NCBI GenBank assembly: GCA_964016875.1
Contig: OZ024728.1
Span: forward strand, 13,870,272-13,934,271
Source of the DNA: Fallopia convolvulus
Taxonomy: Eukaryota; Streptophyta; Magnoliopsida; Caryophyllales; Polygonaceae
DNA length: 64,000 nt
Direction of reading: 5' to 3'
Part shown: positions 57,451-64,000 of the stretch, piece by piece
How positions within the stretch are numbered: position 1 is the first letter of the stretch
Layout of the letters: each line of letters begins with the position of its first letter
Program-made: the position numbers and the translations under genes
Notes under the pieces: generated by a model
Databases searched by the model: none
What the model was told of the DNA's origin: nothing
What the model saw: the letters and a program-made list of their open reading frames with translations, nothing else

Positions 57451-59018
57451 TTATGATCTAAAGACGCACATTAGTTTTTAATTTGTATAACTAAGATAAA
57501 CTTAAAAGGTTTTTTAGAATCTAGAACTCTTTTTTATTAGTAATATCCCAATTAAATAATAAATCAAGTTATTTTTAGTTAAAAACGATTCTATCTAAAA
57601 ATAAAATAAATATTCTAGAATTTATATGATAACATAAAAAAATATCCTAATGATCTTCCTATCTATCATATCCAAAAGCAAAAAATTGTTTAATAATGGG
57701 ATTTTCTATCCTATATTCTGAAAATATGGATAAGAATTTATCATATCCAAAAATAAAAGATTATTTTTAAAAAAATGGGTGATGTGGTCCAATCTAAAAG
57801 TGACATGTGTCGTTTAATAATTTTTTTAACCTCCGCTTTAGGTTATAGTTATGATTGCAAGGAATATCATTTTTTGGTAGTATTCTTTCCAAATAAATAT
57901 TTTTTGGAAAATTTTGGTTAGTATTCTCCAGTTCTTGGTTTTTCTGAATGGTGCCCTACAAAAAATAAATTACGGCTAGTACTCCCGAACACTTGTAAAA
58001 GTTCGACTTGTGTCCTTATTTGTGAATTTTCATTATTTTATAACTAAATTAGTTTATTTTCTAATAAAAATTTATTTTTGTATTTTGTTAGGTTAGAATA
58101 AAATTTTAATTTAGAAAAAATTAAGATAAATTTAGAACATATGCCCCGTATGCAAAAGTATTAGTATAAATATCTTAAATAACTAAAATTTATCTAATAC
58201 ATTTTATGATATATTATTTTTAATTAATTAGATTAAAACCTAATATATATTTGTATCATATTAAAGTAAATATATTTAAAAAAATTAATTAAATTTTATA
58301 TACTAATTTGTGACAATTTTAACATATCAATTCAAAATTTTCATAAATATATTGACATAATATATAAATTTTTATTACTTGAATAATAGTAAAATAATAT
58401 ATAAAATTATTATTATAACAATAGTAAATAAAATTTTTTACATATTTGTTTATATCTTTTCACAAATTTAAATTCCTATACATGAAATTTTTTAATTAAA
58501 TAATATAAAGTTCTATTAATTTTTTAAAATTATTCAAAATTACTATATAAAATCTACATGAATTTTTTTAATTATGTAATATATTTATTTTAATATAAAT
58601 ATTGTAATATTTTTGGTTTTAACTTACAAATTTTAAAGTATACAATATAAAATCTACTTGATATATATATAATATTTTTATATAACTTATTTTTAAATTG
58701 AATTTAATTGTTATTAAATTAAAATTGTGTTTTAATTTAATTAACTGAAAAAATATTTTTTTATTAAAAAATAGTAATTTAGTTATAAAATAACGAAAAT
58801 TCACAAGTAAAGACACGAGCTGAATTTCGCAAAAGTTCAAAATCATCACTCAAAATAAGTTTTTTTCAAGACTCTAAAAAGATAAAAAACTCAAAGGTAT
58901 CAACCGAAATTTCATATATTTTTTTAATGCGAGCACAAGTAATTTTGAAGGGTGGGTGATTGTGGAGGGCTGATGCTGTTAACACACAATATTATGGTTG
59001 ATTGCACCACACAATCTA
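57451..59018. other. AT-rich sequence, possible Helitron remnants
   Basis: No gene. Around 57830-57857 the reverse strand reads TCATAACTATAACCTAAAGC, similar to the 5' start of the Helitron at 55657-56506, so a remnant probably ends there. The rest is low-complexity AT-rich DNA. Confidence 0.4.
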
Positions 59019-59101
59019 TTTGAGTGGAGTCCACACAAACAGTTTGAGTGGAGTCCACACAAACAGTTTGAGTGGAGTCCACACAAACAATTTGAGTGGA
59101 G
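59019..59101. repeat. 24-bp tandem repeat, ~3.5 copies
   Basis: Units of TTTGAGTGGAGTCCACACAA plus ACAG, repeated without spacers of different sequence. Each unit contains the palindrome GTGGAGTCCAC. Small ORFs on both strands here merely translate the repeat. Confidence 0.85.
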
Positions 59102-59210
59102 AAATACCCCTTTTTCGCGTCCATTTTTTAAGATTTTGCCGACTCCCTTTTTTATTATTTAAACTTATTTTTTTCATTAATTACATAAAAAAATTCGCTT
59201 TTCTAATATA

Positions 59211-59930
59211 TGAGTTCACTTTTTATATTTTACGAGTTCATTTTTTTTATAGATAATAAGTTCAATTTTTATTTGCTTTGAGTTCATTTTTCATATAATT
59301 CGATTCTCACATAACTAAAAAATTAATAAAAAAATTAATTTTTTTTATTTTTCGATTTTTTACCTTTATTAAATTATTTTCTTTACGAAGAAAGCTTTAA
59401 AAATGTTAAATACGACATTTTAATTTTTATATACTACGAGATCATTTTTATACACTAGAAGTTTAATTTTTTATGTTAGGAGTTCAATTTTCTATATTGT
59501 ATGTATGAGTTCAGTTTTTATATTCTACGAGTTCATTTTTATCTATGATAAGTTCAATTTTTATGTGCTTTGATTTCATTTTTCATATAATTTATTTTCA
59601 CATAACTAAAAAATATTTAAAATAAATGATTTTTTCTCAATTTATTTTTTCGAATTTTTTTTCTTTTTTTAAAATATTTTCTTTTAAAAAATTAAAAATG
59701 TTAAATATAACAATTCAATTTTTATATACTATGAGTTCATTTTTATTCACTAGAAGTTCCATTTTTTATGTTAGGAGTTCAATTTTCTATATTGTATGAG
59801 TTCAATTTTCATATTCTACGATTTCATTTTTTATCTATAATAAATTCAATTTTTATGTTCGTTGAGTTCATTTTTTTTATATAATTTGATTTTCACAAAA
59901 TAAAAATAAAAAAACAAAAAAATATAAAAA
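59211..59930. repeat. Tandem repeat of ~293 bp, about 2.5 copies
   Basis: Units start with TGAGTTCA at 59211, 59506 and 59797 (spacing 295 and 291). Each contains several GAGTTCA/AGTTCAATTTTTAT motifs, CACATAACTAAAAAAT and ATGTTAGGAGTTCAATTTTC. Copies have diverged. Non-coding. Confidence 0.7.
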
Positions 59931-60179
59931 AAATCTTGACCATTCGATATATAATAAAGGAGTAAATCCAATGGTTAGGATCTCATTATAAGCTTAGTCC
60001 TTACCACAAGAGTGGTACTCACCGGAACCATGCCCTTGTGAGCAATACCAATAAAATGCATAACATAATATAATAATTAGATAAAACATATTTATTGCAA
60101 ATTGATGAATAAATGATGTAGTTTTCATATATATGTGAGATATTTGATTATAATATTTGAAAAAACACTTATTTATAGT

Positions 60180-60640
60180 AATTTGTTTAGGGCTTAGGGT
60201 TAGGGTTAGGATTTAGGGTTATTGGTTAGGGTTTAATGTTAGGGCTAGGGTTTATGATTAGGATTTTATGGTTTATGGTTTATAATTTAGGGTTATGGTT
60301 TAAGGTTAGGGTTTAGGGTTAGGGAGTAAAATTTAAGGTTAGGGTTAGGATGTAAGGTTATTTGTTAGGGTTTAATGTTCAGGTTAGGATTTAGTGTTAG
60401 AGTTATGATTTAGGGTTATGGTTTAGGGTTTAATGTTAGGGTTAGAGTTTAAGGTTAGGATTAGGGTATTATTAGGGTTAGGATTTAAACTTTAAGATTT
60501 AATGTTAGGATTTGAGGTTTAGGATTATAGTTAGGGTAAGGATAGATTTTAGGGTAAGTATTAGGGTTTATGATTAGGATTTTAGGGTTTAGAATTTAGG
60601 GTTAGTATTTAAATTAAGTTAGGATAAGTGTTCAAGGTTT
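60180..60640 (+). repeat. Degenerate telomere-like repeats
   Basis: About 450 bp of imperfect TTAGGG/TTTAGGG units (GGGTTAGGGTTAGG, GGTTTAGGGTTAGGG) with drift. The mixture of 6- and 7-mers and the internal location indicate an old interstitial tract, not a chromosome end. Confidence 0.75.
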
Positions 60641-60903
60641 CAATTGACATTATATAGTTGGTTTGTTAATTTGATCTTTATCTATTAATAGATAATGAGT
60701 AGATATCATATTATATGTTTAGATTGTTTCATAAAATATCAAATATTAAAAACTAAAATAAAAATCAATTTATATACACATATCTTAAAATTTTTAATTA
60801 AATGATTAACATTACTAAATAAAAAATGGATTTTAAAAAATGGATTTGTGAAGATTAAAGGATTTTTAGTGTATGATTTTACATGTTATAAATATAGATA
60901 ATA

Positions 60904-63200
60904 CTAGTTATGACCCAGGCCTTGCCCGGGGGCTTTTAAAAAAAATTATAATATATTAAAAAACATATGAGATACGTATTATAATTTATATGGTGAAAAA
61001 ATAATAATCCAAATAATGAAGCTAATAATTGCATATATAAAATTTATTGTATTTATTATAATATATTTTTTTACAAAAAATTAAATATTATTTACTAGTA
61101 ATATTTTCATAATCATAAAAAATTTAATGATCTAATCAACACGTAAATTTTAACCGAAAGAAAACCGCAAATAATTAATCTAATCAACCCGTAAATTAAG
61201 AACATGAATCTATACTCGATAACCCGAAATGACCGAACCAAAACTTGAACGAACCAATCTGGTTATTTAATTTAACATTAAGCGATCATTAATTTTTATT
61301 TATTTATTTAGGGATCCGTAATCTAAAAATCAACATACTTGTATATAGAAAATTTAAGTAGTCATACTTTTAAATAGAAAATTAATATTAAAAATCTGAA
61401 AATTAATATAAAAATATGTAATTAAAAATATGGTTCATATTAATTGAAAAATTGACATATTTATGGATGGAAAATAAATATAAAAAGAACCCGTAACTAA
61501 TTATATGGTGATTGAGATATATTTAATTTTAAATTTGAGAACAATACAACCGTTGACTATCATATTTATAGATAGAATATTAAATTATTAATATAAAAAC
61601 TCTACATAATTATGTATGAAAATTAAAAAATTATCATGTATAGAAAATTAATATAAGAAATGAAAATTTAATATAAAAATCCCTGATTAAAAATATGGTT
61701 CATACTAATTAAAAAATTTATTATATTTTTGAATAAAAAGTTAATATATATGAATCTAAAATTTTATCTAATTATAAAAGGTAGTTGGAATATTAAATTA
61801 CTATTTTATATTTGTCATACTTATGAATTAAAACTTAATATTTAAAATCTATAACTAAAAATATACTTCCGAATAGAAAAGTTAAATAAAAATGATTTTA
61901 TATTCATTATATTTGTGGATAAAAAACTTATCTATTTTAATCTAATGGATTAAAGTAGTATTTTTTATGTGTCATACATATGGATAGTGATTAACTGATT
62001 TAAGAATAAGGGATCAAGAACTTTTATTTATTATTAGAAGATCCATAATATAAAAAATCATCATACTAATAGAAAATTATTATAAAGAAATCTAAAATTT
62101 AATATAAAATCTTCAATTAAAAACATGGCCCATATTAATTAAGAAAGTTGTCATAGTTACTGATAGAATATTAATATAAAAAAATTTGTTACTAAAAATA
62201 TAGTGACTAAATAAATTAACTTATCTATTTTACTATAATATATTAAATTAGTATTTTTATGTGTCATATATATGGATAGAAATTAATGTTAAACAACGTA
62301 CATGATAGTAAAAACGTATATGGATAGAAATTAGTATTTTACTATAATATAATAAATTAATAAATATATTGATTTTATCCTATATTTATAAGTAAAAACG
62401 TACATGATAATAAATATATGTTGATTAATTAAAAACGTTAAATTCATCTATATGGAAGATATTTCTTTTCGTAGCTACAATATGATTATCACATATAAAA
62501 TTGATTAAAAAATTATTAAATAAAGTGAGTGGATAAAATTGGAAATTTCATAAGGTGATTGAATTACATAATATATAATTAATTTAAAAAATCATTATTA
62601 AAAATAGGTTGAATGTAATATAAATTTTTAATGACGAATCTGCCCAAAAGTGCTTCAGGTTTAGAAGATATATGTTGATAACTATAATATTAATAAAGTA
62701 AATATACAAAAATAAATAAAAGTAAAAAATAATGTAAATTCTTAAAAAAATTAATCAAATTCAATGCTTTAAATAATCTTTTCAATAAAAATTTAAAAAG
62801 ATAGTTAATAAGAAAAGATAAAAAATATAGATTTTTTAAAGATAGAAAAATCTTCTATATTTACTTAAAAATCAAAAAAGGAAATTAAAGAAAATATAAT
62901 ATAATTTTCTTATAAAAATTTAATTTAGGCAAGTAATTATATAGATATTTGAAATTTTTACCTTTTAATCAAAATTTGATTTAAGATAAATATTTTTTAT
63001 AAATAGATAAAAATATAAAGATAAAAAAAATTTCGTTTTTTAATAAAAATTCTAATTAATTTTTTTCCACATGAATAAATTGAAAGGAGTTTAATTGGAA
63101 AAAAAATAATATAAATATTTTTTTTAATATAAGGTGGGGCTAGAATTAATGTGGTGGCTAGAAAAGTTACAACTTTTATATATAGATTATAGATATAGAT
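60904..63200 (-). mobile_element. Helitron-like element, inverted copy B
   Basis: The minus-strand 3' terminus is at 60904: hairpin GGGCAAGGCCTGGG, then TCATAA and CTAG. It is the same family as the terminus at 57423-57450. The interior is about 1.5-1.7 kb homologous, inverted, to 42655-44118 plus 55067-55655. The 5' end is placed near 63186-63205, where the minus strand reads TCTATATC/TCTATAATC then TATATATAAAAGTTG, a Helitron-like start; the exact base is uncertain. No transposase. Confidence 0.5.
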
Positions 63201-64000
63201 AGATATAGTTTTTTTATTTCAAAGATATATATGTGATCACGTGTACATATTTTTTCTTATCTTTTTTTAATGTATCTTTTACAAATATAATAAAGATAAT
63301 GTATTTTTTTTTTTTATCTATTTTGGTCAAATCTACTAATATTATTTTATCTTTATGTTTATTTGGGGATAAATTTTTACAAATATTATTTTATCTTTAT
63401 GTTTACTTGGAGATATTTTTTTTATGTACCCGTCATGCCCTGCACGACTATGACTTGATATTTTTTAAATATTTTTTTAAAAAAGATTAATAAATAAAAA
63501 TATAATATGAAATTTAATGTAAGTAATTTATTGCCCATAATATGTATAAAAATTATTTTGTTTTTGAAATCGAATAAAAAAAATTAAATCTAGATTATTA
63601 AGTTTTAAATTGAAGATAAACGTAGATTATTAAGATAAAATAATCTACATTACTCTTTTTGCTTGACAATATTTCATAACAGGTTTAACTCGTTATACCT
63701 GTTGTACCGTGCACGACTATATGGATTTAATACTTAATTTATTTAATGAATAGTATTTTAATTTTATATAAAATTTAAAAATAACGTATTTATAAGAATA
63801 ATCACTAAGGTCAGCCAATATAATGTGAGGCACAACCCAAGTTGTTAAGGTGAGTCCAATATAAGTTTGATAGCTTAATGATAATTTATTTATAAAAAAG
63901 TATAAATAAAAATTATTTTAATTATAATCATTAAATTTTATAAATGTTTTACCAAAATAATTAAAACGCCAAAAACAATGTAAACTCTTATAATTTTTTT
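63201..64000. other. AT-rich sequence, no gene recognised
   Basis: Only low-complexity AT-rich DNA and two GC-richer hairpin-like patches (CCGTCATGCCCTGCACG near 63430, CTGTTGTACCGTGCACG near 63698). These resemble Helitron terminal stems, but without a complete end. The 63233-63490 ORF is a hydrophobic run of Phe/Leu/Ile codons from T-rich DNA and is not supported. Confidence 0.4.

Noticed and set aside
58619..58849. 76-codon Phe/Ile/Lys-rich ORF
   Set aside because: Translation of AT-rich low-complexity DNA, no family features.
59019..59101. CRISPR-like repeat
   Set aside because: Units are contiguous without unique spacers and the genome is a plant; it is a minisatellite.

Overview
This is a gene-poor, AT-rich stretch of a flowering-plant (eudicot-type) nuclear genome. 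Spliced genes with plant GT-AG introns, a JAZ/TIFY repressor, Tat/Athila/Tekay LTR retrotransposons, TTTAGGG-like repeats and Helitron ends support this. The species cannot be named from the sequence. Four host genes are visible: a Nudix hydrolase (14168-15063, +, 4 exons), an organelle-type RanBP2 zinc-finger protein of the VAR3/OZ group (30150-32632, +, 6 exons), a short BAP31-like ER membrane protein (33970-34365, -, 1 exon) and a JAZ3/TIFY6-type jasmonate repressor (37729-40424, -, 7 exons). Almost everything else is transposon sequence.

Left part (1-13.2 kb): a minus-strand LINE is split by an Athila-type solo LTR. It is followed by a scrambled Athila-like complex: LTR, gag, a GC-rich segment, an inverted gag copy, an env-like end, a second LTR, an env-like ORF and an RT fragment. 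The two gag copies form a perfect-length inverted repeat (695-bp arms, 577-bp loop) that would fold into a hairpin if transcribed from the LTR. Degenerate telomere-like repeats and a gag fragment follow.

Middle (13.2-41 kb): the Nudix gene comes first, then a minus-strand gypsy gag-protease relic, then a copia relic. The copia relic is cut in two by a 10.4-kb Tat-lineage element (17566-27946). That element carries another solo LTR inside its gag, many stop codons of C-to-T type, and a spliced antisense ORF downstream of integrase. Next come a Pack-MULE-like element, the zinc-finger gene, a small MITE, the BAP31-like gene, a foldback MULE-type MITE, a PIF/Harbinger-like element and the JAZ gene. 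This gene cluster is where non-TE sequence is concentrated.

Right part (41-64 kb): an inverted pair of GC-motif MITEs comes first. An AT-rich Helitron-like block follows, into which a young 10.9-kb Tekay chromovirus (44119-55061, TSD AATAT) inserted. The Tekay element has almost identical LTRs but a damaged gag-pol, plus a leader ORF with splice-site-like borders. Beyond it are more Helitron-like ends, two tandem repeats, a telomere-like tract and an inverted second copy of the Helitron-like block.

The insertion order can be read from nesting and from LTR divergence counted by eye: Tat about 4%, Athila-like about 2%, Tekay about 0.6%.
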